Below, in pieces: positions 1 to 8,041 of a DNA stretch of 55,856 nt. Where the stretch lies: positions 1-55,856 of the forward strand of contig DPRS01000053.1 in NCBI GenBank assembly GCA_003537575.1, given 5' to 3'. The number at the start of each line of letters is the position of its first letter. Positions within the stretch are counted from its first letter, which is position 1. The DNA is from Oxalobacteraceae bacterium. Lineage in GTDB: Bacteria; Pseudomonadota; Gammaproteobacteria; Burkholderiales; Burkholderiaceae_D. The position numbers and the translations under genes were made by a program. The notes under the pieces were generated by a model. The model was given only the letters and a program-made list of their open reading frames with translations, ran no database searches and was not told the origin of the DNA.

Positions 1-26
1 GCCTTGCGCGCTGAAGATTAATCAAA

Positions 27-263
27 TCAGCGTGCCGAAATCAAGGCGGCAACGTCGCCCGGAGTCAGCACCTTGCCGACCGATACCACCGTGTCGTCGA
101 TGACCAGAGCGGGGGTCGACATGACGCCATGGGCAGCGATTTCGGCAAAGTCGGTGACTTTCACGATTTCCGCTTCACGCTGCAGATTGGCTAGGGCGGC
201 CTTGGTGCTTTCAGTGAGGGCAATGCATTTCTTGCAGCCGGAGCCGAGGATTTTGATGATCAT
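27..263 (-). CDS. thioredoxin-like CxxC mini-protein of the ars operon
   Basis: A 78-residue thioredoxin-fold mini-protein with the redox or metal-binding pair C10-K-K-C13 close to the N-terminus and the cis-proline segment STPAL further on. The start at 263 gives the typical length; an upstream in-frame ATG at 323 would overlap the permease. It lies 19 bases after the permease gene and is the last gene of the ars operon. In this family a small thioredoxin-like protein commonly accompanies a DUF318/ArsP-type permease, which suggests that it reduces the permease or hands a thiol-bound metalloid to it. That role is inferred; the fold assignment is firm. Confidence 0.85.
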   Translation of the reverse strand: MIIKILGSGCKKCIALTESTKAALANLQREAEIVKVTDFAEIAAHGVMSTPALVIDDTVVSVGKVLTPGDVAALISAR

Positions 264-282
264 GGCGTTTCTCCTATCTGGT

Positions 283-1287
283 TCAGATGAACAGGTGAGC
301 AAAGGCATTGAAAAAATAGCCAATCAGTATGATGCCAACAGTCACAATACCAAAGAATGTCGCCAGCAATGGCGTCCTGACGACTTTCTTGAGCATGATG
401 AGCGAGGGCGGGGATAAGGCGGTGACGGCCATCATGAAGGCCAGTACGGTGCCGATGCCGACACCCTTGTTGACCAGTGCCTCGGCGATGGGCAGTGTGC
501 CAAAGATGTCGGCGTACATCGGCAGGCCGGCCAGTACGCCAACGATGACGGACCACCAGTTATCCTTGCCGAGCAAGGCGGCAATCATGCTTTCCGGGAT
601 CCAGTTGTGGATCAGGGCGCCCACGCCAACACCAGTCAGAATGAATAGCCAGACCCGCCGGACCACGTCGGCTACCTGCTCGCGCGCGTAATTCATGCGG
701 TCACGCTGGCTTAACTGCTCCGGCGGCAAGTCCAGAATCTTGGTTTTCAAGACAAATTCCTCGATATGCTTTTCCATCTTCGCACTGCTGATCAGCGTGC
801 CGCCGACCACAGCCAGTACCAGTCCCAGCCCCACGTAAGCCAGCGCGATCGGCCAGTCGAAAATGCTGGCCAGCAGAATGACGGAGGCAAGATCCACCAA
901 GGGTGAGGAAATCAGGAAGGAAAATGTCACGCCAGTGGGCAAGCCCGCGCTGGTGAAACCGATAAAGATTGGAATCGACGAGCAGGAACAGAATGGTGTG
1001 ATCGTGCCAAGCAGAGCGCCGACGATGTTTGCCTTGATGCCGCGCATGCGTCCAAGAATGGCGCGCGTGCGTTCCGGAGGAAAATAACTCTGTATCCAGG
1101 AGATGGCAAAAATCAGCACCGATAACAGGATGAAGATCTTGATGACGTCATAGATAAAGAAGTGCACGCTGCCGCCAACGCGGCTGGCCATGTCGAGGCC
1201 AAAGACATTCTCCACCAGCAGGCGCACCAGGCCCGAGAGCCAGTCCATGCGCAATAACTGGTCATTCATCCATTTGAAGACTTCCAT
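283..1287 (-). CDS. DUF318/ArsP-type permease
   Basis: A 334-residue polytopic inner-membrane protein with about eight hydrophobic segments. Around residue 105 it carries the conserved TPFCSCSSIP motif of the UPF0718/YraQ permease family, which includes ArsP, the exporter of trivalent organoarsenicals. The Cys pair in that motif is thought to bind substrate in ArsP. It sits in the ars operon between the SigZ-like factor (129 bases upstream) and a CxxC mini-protein. Export of methylated arsenicals would suit a genome that also carries arsM and arsS in this window, but other thiophilic substrates cannot be excluded from sequence alone. Confidence 0.85.
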   Translation of the reverse strand: MEVFKWMNDQLLRMDWLSGLVRLLVENVFGLDMASRVGGSVHFFIYDVIKIFILLSVLIFAISWIQSYFPPERTRAILGRMRGIKANIVGALLGTITPFCSCSSIPIFIGFTSAGLPTGVTFSFLISSPLVDLASVILLASIFDWPIALAYVGLGLVLAVVGGTLISSAKMEKHIEEFVLKTKILDLPPEQLSQRDRMNYAREQVADVVRRVWLFILTGVGVGALIHNWIPESMIAALLGKDNWWSVIVGVLAGLPMYADIFGTLPIAEALVNKGVGIGTVLAFMMAVTALSPPSLIMLKKVVRTPLLATFFGIVTVGIILIGYFFNAFAHLFI

Positions 1288-1378
1288 CGGTTTCCCCTTC
1301 TAATTCCATCCCTCTTATGCTGCTGCCGTCTGATTCAACAGTTTCCTGCTTACTGAAGAAGACGAATCACCTGGCAAA

Positions 1379-1418
1379 AGGATGCAGCATGAAATGCAAA
1401 AACTGGTTTAGCCAGTCA
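1379..1418. repeat. 40-bp repeat downstream of sigZ, copy 1
   Basis: The segment beginning AGGATGCAGCATGAAATGCA, just past the SigZ-like stop codon, recurs with few mismatches at 42949-42990, where it overlaps the 3' end of chrA. The matching cores differ at two positions in about 26 bases, and both copies end in AGTCAT. Confidence 0.5.
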
Positions 1419-1961
1419 TTTTTTGTTACGTGGAACGTGGCAGCAGACCTTTCCCTGTTCATCAAAACGAACCTGGCACGCGGAAGTCAGGTGCTCGCGC
1501 AGGCGTTGCCGTGCCCGTTGTATTCTTGATTTAACTGCGGACAAGGTCAATCCATTGGCATCGGCAAAAGCCTGCAGCTTCATGCCGTTGAAATCGCATC
1601 GCTGGATGATGTCACGATCGTCCGCCGCCAGTTCCGACAGGACGCGCACAATGCACTCGGCGAGCTCTTCCACCGGCGCGATCTCAGGCAACTCCTGCGG
1701 CAGATCGTCCGGCACGGGAAGAGTTTCCTTTTTTAACCGACCGTAATCGATAAGAACATGACGGGCTACCTGAAACAGCCACGCCCGCTCGTTATCCAGG
1801 CGGCAGAATGCGTCGCCATATTGCATGGCTTTGATGAAAACGTCCTGGAGCAGGTCTTCTGCCTGCGACGCGTCTCGTACCTGATGGGTCAGGTACGCCT
1901 TGATTTCCCGCTGATTGGCCTCCCAGGCCCGTAGCACGCATGCAAAGCTGGTCGCAACCAT
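1416..1961 (-). CDS. sigZ: SigZ-like ECF sigma factor
   Basis: A 181-residue ECF-type sigma-70 factor. Region 2 is visible in the N-terminal half (ASQAEDLLQDVFIKAM, then ERAWLFQVARHVLIDYGR), and the region 4 helix-turn-helix lies near residues 115-160 (FADANGLTLSAVKSRIQRARQRLREHL). The C-terminal tail CCHVPR is typical of the SigZ subfamily. The start at 1961 lies 11 bases after the arsH stop codon, so it is co-transcribed within the ars operon. No anti-sigma gene is next to it. The Cys pair in the tail could bind a metal, but this is speculation. The target promoters are unknown; the downstream permease and CxxC gene are candidates. Confidence 0.85.
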   Translation of the reverse strand: MVATSFACVLRAWEANQREIKAYLTHQVRDASQAEDLLQDVFIKAMQYGDAFCRLDNERAWLFQVARHVLIDYGRLKKETLPVPDDLPQELPEIAPVEELAECIVRVLSELAADDRDIIQRCDFNGMKLQAFADANGLTLSAVKSRIQRARQRLREHLTSACQVRFDEQGKVCCHVPRNKK

Positions 1962-1972
1962 GCATCCGGCTC

Positions 1973-2695
1973 CTAGATCGAGGTTTGATTCACCCGGTGC
2001 GACAAAGCTTCCGCGCTTTCCTTGCGCTCGCTGTAGCGATCCACCAGGTAAGGCGCCACATCCCGCGTCAGCAGGGTAAACTTCATCAGTTCTTCCATGA
2101 CGTCGACCACCCGGTCGTAGTAGGCCGACGGTTTCATGCGGTTGTTGTCGTCGAATTCCTGAAAAGCCTTGGCCACCGAGGACTGGTTGGGAATGGTGAT
2201 CATGCGCATCCAGCGCCCCAGCACGCGCATCTGGTTGACGGCATTGAAGGATTGCGAGCCGCCAGACACCTGCATCACGGCCAGTGTCTTGCCCTGTGTC
2301 GGGCGAATGGCGCCGATCGACAGGGGAATCCAGTCGATCTGCGCTTTCATGATGCCGGTCATGGCGCCATGGCGTTCGGGTGAGCACCACACCATGCCTT
2401 CGGCCCATTGGCTCAGTTCGCGCAGCTCGGCGACCTTGGGGTGGGTTTCCGGTGCGTCGTCCGGCAGCGGCAGGCCGCTGGGATTGAAGATCCGTACCTC
2501 GGCGCCCATGGCACGTAGCAGGCGGGCCGCTTCCTCGGTCACCAGGCGGCTGAAGGAACGCTCGCGCAGGGAACCGTACAGCATCAGGATGCGGGGCGGG
2601 TGAGCCGAGGGCGTGCTCGCGTGTAATTTCGCGAGCTCAGGAATGCGAAACAATTCGCGGGCGAGATTAGGCAAGTCCATGCTAGCATCAGACAT
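1973..2695 (-). CDS. arsH: ArsH, organoarsenical oxidase/NADPH-FMN reductase
   Basis: A 240-residue flavodoxin-like protein. The FMN-binding GSLRERSFSR loop, the SPERHGAMTGIMKAQIDWIPL segment and GGSQSFNAVNQMRVLGRWMRM are hallmarks of ArsH, an NADPH-dependent FMN reductase that oxidises trivalent methylated and aromatic arsenicals to pentavalent forms. The chosen start at 2695 overlaps the acr3 stop by 8 bases, which indicates translational coupling; an upstream in-frame ATG at 2776 lies deep in acr3. Length and motif spacing are normal for the family. Confidence 0.93.
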   Translation of the reverse strand: MSDASMDLPNLARELFRIPELAKLHASTPSAHPPRILMLYGSLRERSFSRLVTEEAARLLRAMGAEVRIFNPSGLPLPDDAPETHPKVAELRELSQWAEGMVWCSPERHGAMTGIMKAQIDWIPLSIGAIRPTQGKTLAVMQVSGGSQSFNAVNQMRVLGRWMRMITIPNQSSVAKAFQEFDDNNRMKPSAYYDRVVDVMEELMKFTLLTRDVAPYLVDRYSERKESAEALSHRVNQTSI

Positions 2696-3758
2696 GCTTT
2701 TGAGCCTTTGTGGTGACGGCTGGTTTCGGATCAGCGGGCGTGCAGGACGCTGCCACCGGTTTCCAGGCATTGACAATCGCCACCAGAGTGAGCATCACCG
2801 GCACTTCCACCAACACCCCGACCACCGTCGCCAGCGCGGCGCCGGAATTCAGGCCGAACAGCGAAATGGCGACAGCCACCGCCAGTTCGAAGAAGTTGGA
2901 AGTGCCGATCAGGCACGCGGGTCCGGCGATATCGTGCGGCAGCCTGAACATCTTCGCGCCCAGCCAGCTGATGAAGAAAATGCCATAGGTTTGCAGCACC
3001 AGCGGCACGGCAATCAGTCCGATGACGGCCGGCTGCGCTACGATGGTCTCGGCCTGAAAACCGAACAGCAGCACCACCGTGGCAATCAGGCCGACAATCG
3101 ACCATGGCTTCAGTTTGGCGACAAAATCGCTTAAGGCATGGCTGCTTCGCTGCTGCAACACGTGGCGCGTCGCCATGCCGGCCAGCAGGGGCAAGACCAC
3201 GTACAACACGGTGGACAGTACTAGCGTTTCCCAGGGCACGGTCACATCGGTGACGCCCAGGAGGAAGGCCGCGATCGGCGCAAAGGCCACCACCATGACG
3301 AGATCGTTGATCGATACCTGCACCAGGGTGTAATTGGCGTCGCCCCTGACCAGCTGGCTCCAGACGAACACCATCGCGGTGCAGGGCGCCACGCCCAGCA
3401 AAATCATGCCGGCGATATATTCCTTGGCCGATTGCGGATCGACCCATGGCGCAAACAGATACTGGAAGAACAGCACGCCCAGCGCCGCCATGGTGAAGGG
3501 TTTGATCAGCCAGTTGACCACCAGCGTCAGGATCAGGCCTTGCGGCTTCTTGCCGACGTCCTTGACGGCGGACCAGTCGATCTGGATCATCATCGGGTAA
3601 ATCATCACCCAGATGAAGACGGCTACCACCAGGTTGACGTGCGCCACTTCGAGAGCGGCCACCGCCTGGAACATGGCTGGTGCGGCCAGGCCCAGGAAGA
3701 CGCCGGCGGCGATGCCGAGCCCCACCCAGATCGTCAGAAATCGTTCAAAAATACCCAT
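2688..3758 (-). CDS. acr3: ACR3-family arsenite exporter
   Basis: A 356-residue membrane protein with ten predicted transmembrane helices and the ACR3 signature GVAPCTAMVFVWSQLVRGDANYT-type segment (residues about 129-150), where the conserved Cys is required for arsenite transport. The second half has the conserved LIGTSNFFELAVAVAISLFG region. It exports arsenite across the inner membrane; ACR3 proteins work alone or with ArsA. It lies between the arsC fusion and arsH. The final 24 residues are polar and variable. This is the only arsenite exporter in the operon, as no ArsB is present. Confidence 0.95.
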   Translation of the reverse strand: MGIFERFLTIWVGLGIAAGVFLGLAAPAMFQAVAALEVAHVNLVVAVFIWVMIYPMMIQIDWSAVKDVGKKPQGLILTLVVNWLIKPFTMAALGVLFFQYLFAPWVDPQSAKEYIAGMILLGVAPCTAMVFVWSQLVRGDANYTLVQVSINDLVMVVAFAPIAAFLLGVTDVTVPWETLVLSTVLYVVLPLLAGMATRHVLQQRSSHALSDFVAKLKPWSIVGLIATVVLLFGFQAETIVAQPAVIGLIAVPLVLQTYGIFFISWLGAKMFRLPHDIAGPACLIGTSNFFELAVAVAISLFGLNSGAALATVVGVLVEVPVMLTLVAIVNAWKPVAASCTPADPKPAVTTKAQKHV

Positions 3759-3813
3759 TTACCACTCCTTGTTTAATACATTATCGAGTTCTGCCAAATG
3801 ACGACGCGCCATC

Positions 3814-4830
3814 TCATTCATGCGTTTGCGCGATCGACTGGATTTCGTGGCGTAGCTGGTTCGCATCGAGCGTCTCGACCGGCAGTGTCACCAGCCGGTC
3901 GACACGCTGCATGATCAGCCGGAAAATTTTGTTGAAGCGTGCACGCATTTCTTCCTCGGTTCCCTGCAGGGATGCCGGGTCTTCAAAACCCCAGTGCGCA
4001 ATAACCTGGTGCCCGGGCCAATACTGGCAGACTTCGCCGGCAGCCTTGTCGCATACGGTGATGATGCAATCCATGGCCGGCGCCTCAGGGCGGGCATATT
4101 CCGTCCAGCTCTTGCTGCGGATGGCGTCCAGGGGGTAGTCAAAGTCGAGCGCCTTGATTTGTTCGAGCGCGAATGGATTGACCGCGCCGCCCGGTTGGCT
4201 GCCGGCGCTGAATGCCTTGAAGCGGCCACGGCCGAGAATGTTGACAAGAGCTTCGGCCATGATGCTGCGCGCCGAATTGGCGGTGCACACGAACAGCACG
4301 TTGAGCGCGCGGTCGCCGGCAACGGCGTCTTCGCTGCTTCCGAGCTTGCCGATGCGGTCCAGCTCGCGCTTGAGTGCCAGCTTTTCCAGGCGCGGCAGCG
4401 GTAGGCACAGGAAAATATCCAGGCGCGTCTTGAGCTCGCGGCATACCTTCCTGAATGCCTGCCGCTTTTCTTCGTCGCTGCCGGTGGCGGCGGCCGGATC
4501 TTCGAATCCCCAGTGTGCGGTCATCGGCTGGCCCGGCCAGACCGGGCAGACTTCACCGGCCGCCTTGTCGCATACCGTGATGACGAAATCCATGTGCGGA
4601 GCGCCTGCTGCGCCAAACTCATCCCAGCTCTTGCTGCGCAATGCATCGACCGGATAGCCGTAGCCGGCGATTTGCTCGATCGCCAGCGGATGCACCGCGC
4701 CGGCAGGATGGCTGCCGGCGCTATAGGCTCGGAAGCGTCCCTTGCCCATGGTGTTGAGCATGGCTTCGGCCATGATGCTGCGGGCGGAATTACCCGTGCA
4801 GAGGAACAGCACGTTGTAGATCTTTTCCAT
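3814..4830 (-). CDS. arsC: tandem arsenate reductase fusion (ArsC-ArsC)
   Basis: A 338-residue protein made of two complete low-molecular-weight-phosphatase-type ArsC domains, at residues 5-155 and 176-330. Each keeps the P-loop (C11-TGNSARS and C182-TANSARS) and the resolving Cys pair (C87/C95 and C260/C268) used by thioredoxin-coupled arsenate reductases. The domains are similar but clearly diverged, so the duplication is not recent. A linker of about 25 residues (LDRIGKLGSSEDAVAGDR) joins them. It reduces As(V) to As(III), feeding Acr3. The start is 1 base from the arsA stop. The operon holds a third, separate ArsC. Confidence 0.93.
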   Translation of the reverse strand: MEKIYNVLFLCTGNSARSIMAEAMLNTMGKGRFRAYSAGSHPAGAVHPLAIEQIAGYGYPVDALRSKSWDEFGAAGAPHMDFVITVCDKAAGEVCPVWPGQPMTAHWGFEDPAAATGSDEEKRQAFRKVCRELKTRLDIFLCLPLPRLEKLALKRELDRIGKLGSSEDAVAGDRALNVLFVCTANSARSIMAEALVNILGRGRFKAFSAGSQPGGAVNPFALEQIKALDFDYPLDAIRSKSWTEYARPEAPAMDCIITVCDKAAGEVCQYWPGHQVIAHWGFEDPASLQGTEEEMRARFNKIFRLIMQRVDRLVTLPVETLDANQLRHEIQSIAQTHE

Positions 4831-4831
4831 G

Positions 4832-6601
4832 TCAGTGGCTCCCGTTGGACAGGCTTGCCAGTTGCCGCAACCGGCTGGCGCCGACCGGTTCTTCCTTCAT
4901 CAGCGGCACCAGGGCATAGCGTTGCGCATGGCGGGTAGCCACTGCATCGATCTCGCGCAGCTCGTTGTGCGCTCGCTGCTGCAGCAGCGGCGAAGTCGGC
5001 TGTGCCGCTGCCACGCTGTTGTTGACGACCCAGGCCCAGGGCTCGATGCCGGCACGGCGCAGATCGGCCTGCAGATTGGCCGCTTCGAGCACGGGCGTGG
5101 TTTCGGCCAGCGTCACCAGCAGCACCTTGGTCTGCTTCGGATCCTGCAACTGCATCATCGGGGTGACGAAATGCAGCCCCTTGTCGCCCATCTGGCGCAC
5201 GATTTCGCGATGATAGGCGCCGGTAGCGTCAAGCAGCAGCAGCGTGTGACCGGTCGGGGCGGTATCCATCACGACGAATTTCTTGCCGGCTTCGCGAATG
5301 GCGCGCGAAAACGCCTGGAACACGGCAATCTCCTCGGTGCAGGGCGAGCGCAAATCCTCTTCCAGCAGCGCGCGCCCGGCGGCATCAAGATTGGCGCCTT
5401 TCGTGTCGAGCACATGCCGGCGGTAGCGCTCGGTTTCTGCATGCGGGTCGATGCGGCTGACGCTCAGGTTCTCCAGCGTGCCATTGAGCGTTTCAGTCAA
5501 ATGCGCGGCCGGGTCCGATGTGGTCAGGTGGACCGGCAAGCCGCGGCTGGCCAGCTCCACGGCTACCGCGGCGGCCAGCGTGGTCTTGCCGACGCCGCCT
5601 TTGCCCATCACCATTACCAGGCCATGGCCATCGGCGGCGATGCCATCGACCAGGCTTGCCAGGTCGGGCGCGTTCAGGGAAATTGCAGCAGCCGTCTCAA
5701 GCTCGGCGCCCGCGGCGGAGGGCATGAACATTTGCCGTAAGGCATCCAGGCCGACCAGGTTGAAGGGCTTGAGCGGCACACGGTCCGTCGGCAGGCTCTT
5801 CAGTGCTGGCGGCAGGGCAGCCGTTGCAGCCTGCTCGCGCGCCCAGATTGCGGCTGCCAGCTGATCTTGCTGCGCCTCCGCTTCCGGCAGAATGCCGTTG
5901 ATGACGAGGTGCTGTTCGGTCAGGCCGATTGCCGCCAGTTCGTCGTGCGTGCGCGCCGCTTCGCGCAGCGCCGAGTTTTGCGCCCGGGCGACCAGCACCA
6001 AGCGGGTACGCCGGGGATCTGCCAGCGCGTCGACTGCCTCTTTATATTGCTCGCGCTGTTTTTCCAATCCTGCCAGCGGCCCCAGGCAGGAGGCGTCGCC
6101 CTTGCCTTGCTCCAGGAAGCCGCTCCAGGCGCCTGGCAATTGCAGCAGTCGGATGGTGTGACCAGTCGGCGCCGTATCGAAAATGATATGGTCGTAGCTG
6201 CTGATGAGCGCGGCGTCCGTCAGCAGCGCCGTGAATTCGTCGAAGGCTGCAATCTCGGTGGTGCAGGCGCCGGACAGGGATTCCTCGATGCCCTTGACGA
6301 CATCGTCCGGCAGCACGCCGCGCACCGGATCGACCAGGCGGTCGCGGTAGGCCTGCGCCGCTGCCTCCGGGTCGATTTCCAGGGCATGCAATCCCGGCAC
6401 GGCAGCGATATCGGTGATCCGGTTGCCGATTTCCACGCCAAACACCTGGCCAACATTGGAAGCCGGGTCGGTGCTAACCAGCAGCACCTGCGCGCCGGCT
6501 TCGGCCAGACGGATGGCGGTGGCGCAGGCCAGCGAAGTCTTGCCGACGCCTCCTTTGCCGGTGAAAAACAGAAATCGTGGCGGTGTAGTCAGGAATTGCA
6601 T
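4832..6601 (-). CDS. arsA: ArsA arsenite-stimulated ATPase
   Basis: A 589-residue two-half ATPase. P-loops GKGGVGKTS (15-23) and GKGGVGKTT (333-341) lie in the two halves, each followed by the DTAPTGHT signature (142-149 in the first half). The three metalloid-binding cysteines of the family are present at C113, C172 and C421, matching the classical ArsA positions. It energises arsenite export by docking to the membrane pump, here presumably Acr3 because no ArsB is encoded. It follows arsD, which in known systems hands arsenite to ArsA. Length is normal and no defects are seen. Confidence 0.96.
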   Translation of the reverse strand: MQFLTTPPRFLFFTGKGGVGKTSLACATAIRLAEAGAQVLLVSTDPASNVGQVFGVEIGNRITDIAAVPGLHALEIDPEAAAQAYRDRLVDPVRGVLPDDVVKGIEESLSGACTTEIAAFDEFTALLTDAALISSYDHIIFDTAPTGHTIRLLQLPGAWSGFLEQGKGDASCLGPLAGLEKQREQYKEAVDALADPRRTRLVLVARAQNSALREAARTHDELAAIGLTEQHLVINGILPEAEAQQDQLAAAIWAREQAATAALPPALKSLPTDRVPLKPFNLVGLDALRQMFMPSAAGAELETAAAISLNAPDLASLVDGIAADGHGLVMVMGKGGVGKTTLAAAVAVELASRGLPVHLTTSDPAAHLTETLNGTLENLSVSRIDPHAETERYRRHVLDTKGANLDAAGRALLEEDLRSPCTEEIAVFQAFSRAIREAGKKFVVMDTAPTGHTLLLLDATGAYHREIVRQMGDKGLHFVTPMMQLQDPKQTKVLLVTLAETTPVLEAANLQADLRRAGIEPWAWVVNNSVAAAQPTSPLLQQRAHNELREIDAVATRHAQRYALVPLMKEEPVGASRLRQLASLSNGSH

Positions 6602-6675
6602 GAGCTTCCCCCTGGGGTCATTTATTCAATACGAGTGGACAGGATTCAATACTGTTAGGCAGGCTGCCGGCGCGC

Positions 6676-7038
6676 TCAGCAGCAGCCCGAGCCGCTGCAG
6701 CAGCCGCCTGTCGATGCGCCGGCAACCGGCACCGTGCTGATGCCGGCCCAGCGCGCCAGTTCGGCGCGGCGGGGATAGCGGCCGGCCAGCGCCACTTCGC
6801 CATCGACCAGGATCAAGGGCAGGGCGTCCTGGCCGGAACGCTCGAGGAAGCCCTTGACGGCCGCGTTTTGCGCAAAGGCCAGCGGCTGCTGGGCGAGATT
6901 GAAACGCTCGATCTGCGCGCCGTTCTGTTTCGCCCAGTCGAGGTCGGCCGCAAAATCCACCAGCGCCTGGTCTACCTCGACGCCGCAAACGCCGGAGCTG
7001 CAGCACAGGGCGGGATCAAAAATCTGAATCATGGTCAT
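6676..7038 (-). CDS. arsD: ArsD arsenite metallochaperone
   Basis: A 120-residue ArsD. With the start at 7038, preceded by an AGGAG box, the metal-binding cysteines fall at C12, C13 and C18 (DPALCCSSGVCG), exactly the positions used in characterised ArsD. The C-terminus GGCCSGSGCC supplies two further vicinal Cys pairs. ArsD carries As(III) to ArsA and is a weak trans-acting repressor in some operons. A second ATG two codons in is an alternative start. It is 12 bases after the upstream arsC and 74 bases before arsA. Confidence 0.95.
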   Translation of the reverse strand: MTMIQIFDPALCCSSGVCGVEVDQALVDFAADLDWAKQNGAQIERFNLAQQPLAFAQNAAVKGFLERSGQDALPLILVDGEVALAGRYPRRAELARWAGISTVPVAGASTGGCCSGSGCC

Positions 7039-7050
7039 GATTGGTACTCC

Positions 7051-7530
7051 TTACTTTTCGATAGAGGCAATGTTGTCCATGGCAGCCTTGAGCGCCACCT
7101 TGTCGTGCCGGAGAGTTTCCAGCGGCAGCGCCAGAAAGGCTTCGATGCGGGCGCGCAGGATGCGGTAGGCCTTCATGAATGCGGCATCGATTTCCTCATC
7201 CGTACCGGTGGCGTGCGCCGGGTCCTCGACGCCCCAATGCGTGCGCAGGACGGGCCCAAGATATGCCGGGCAGGTTTCGCCGGCGGCGCTGGCGCACACG
7301 GTGATGACGATATCCGGCGTGGCCGGCAAGTTGTCCCAGGATTTGCTGCTGCAGCCTTCGGTGGAAATGCCTTCGCGCGCCAGCAGGGCCAGCGAGCGGG
7401 GATGGACGTAGCCGGCCGGCTTGCTGCCGGCGCTCATGGCGCGCCAGCCGGCCGGCGCCAGGTGATTGAATGTGGCTTCACCGAGAATCGAACGGCAGGA
7501 GTTGCCGGTGCAAAGAAAGAGAACGTTCAT
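7051..7530 (-). CDS. arsC: arsenate reductase, single-domain ArsC
   Basis: A 159-residue thioredoxin-linked type arsenate reductase of the LMW-phosphatase fold. It has the P-loop C8-TGNSCRS and the resolving cysteines in ITVCASAAGETCPAY, plus the SKSWDNL segment seen in the other two copies. An extra Cys inside the P-loop distinguishes it from the fused pair. The start at 7530 is chosen because the homology begins there; upstream codons run into arsR. It is the first gene after arsR. Confidence 0.94.
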   Translation of the reverse strand: MNVLFLCTGNSCRSILGEATFNHLAPAGWRAMSAGSKPAGYVHPRSLALLAREGISTEGCSSKSWDNLPATPDIVITVCASAAGETCPAYLGPVLRTHWGVEDPAHATGTDEEIDAAFMKAYRILRARIEAFLALPLETLRHDKVALKAAMDNIASIEK

Positions 7531-7591
7531 GGGCGTAGTTTTTTTATTTGAGGAAAATGATAATGAGGCGGAGGCATTGCTGAAGCATCGT

Positions 7592-7957
7592 TCAGCGTTC
7601 TTCGGTAACGGCGTTGGCATGCACGTCCGCGTCGGCGTTCTCCTGCTTGCAGGCCGACACGGGTGAGCAAACATTGCCGCCGCAGCAGTTCTCGGTAAGA
7701 AAACCCAGCAGGCAATTCATCGTGTCGAAATTTGCGGAATAAATGACAAACCGGCCTTCCTGCCGCGAAGAAATCAGTTCCGCATGCGAGAGTTCCTTCA
7801 GGTGGAAGGAAAGGGAAGAGGGCGGAATACCGAGTTGTTCGCTGATCTTGCTGGCAGCCACGCCCTGCGGGCCGACCTGGACCAGCAGCCGGAAAACACT
7901 GAGGCGCGATTCCTGCGCCAAGGCGGCCAAGGCGGCAATGACGTTTTTCGTATGCAT
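7592..7957 (-). CDS. arsR: ArsR-family arsenic-responsive repressor
   Basis: A 121-residue winged-helix ArsR/SmtB repressor. The recognition region is ISEQLGIPPSSLSFHLKELSHAELI. A Cys-rich tail (C91, C92, C97, C103) follows the wing and resembles the C-terminal As(III) site of the Acidithiobacillus ferrooxidans-type ArsR rather than the helix-alpha3 site of plasmid ArsR. Binding of As(III) or Sb(III) would release the operator upstream of its own gene. It is the first gene of the ten-gene ars operon and is divergent from the ATP-grasp-like gene at 8042. Confidence 0.94.
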   Translation of the reverse strand: MHTKNVIAALAALAQESRLSVFRLLVQVGPQGVAASKISEQLGIPPSSLSFHLKELSHAELISSRQEGRFVIYSANFDTMNCLLGFLTENCCGGNVCSPVSACKQENADADVHANAVTEER

Positions 7958-7979
7958 TTAGAAATTCTCCAGTTGAATT

Positions 7980-8007
7980 CTATATTTCCATTATAATCGA
8001 AATATAG
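7980..8007. promoter_or_regulatory. arsR operator dyad in the divergent promoter
   Basis: A perfect 8-bp inverted repeat, CTATATTT (7980-7987) and AAATATAG (8000-8007), with a 12-base AT-rich spacer. It lies 23 bases upstream of the arsR start and 35 bases upstream of the divergent gene at 8042. The size and position fit an ArsR operator controlling both directions. Confidence 0.65.
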
Positions 8008-8041
8008 TATTAGCAGCATCAGCAGAAAATCTTTTTGATGA

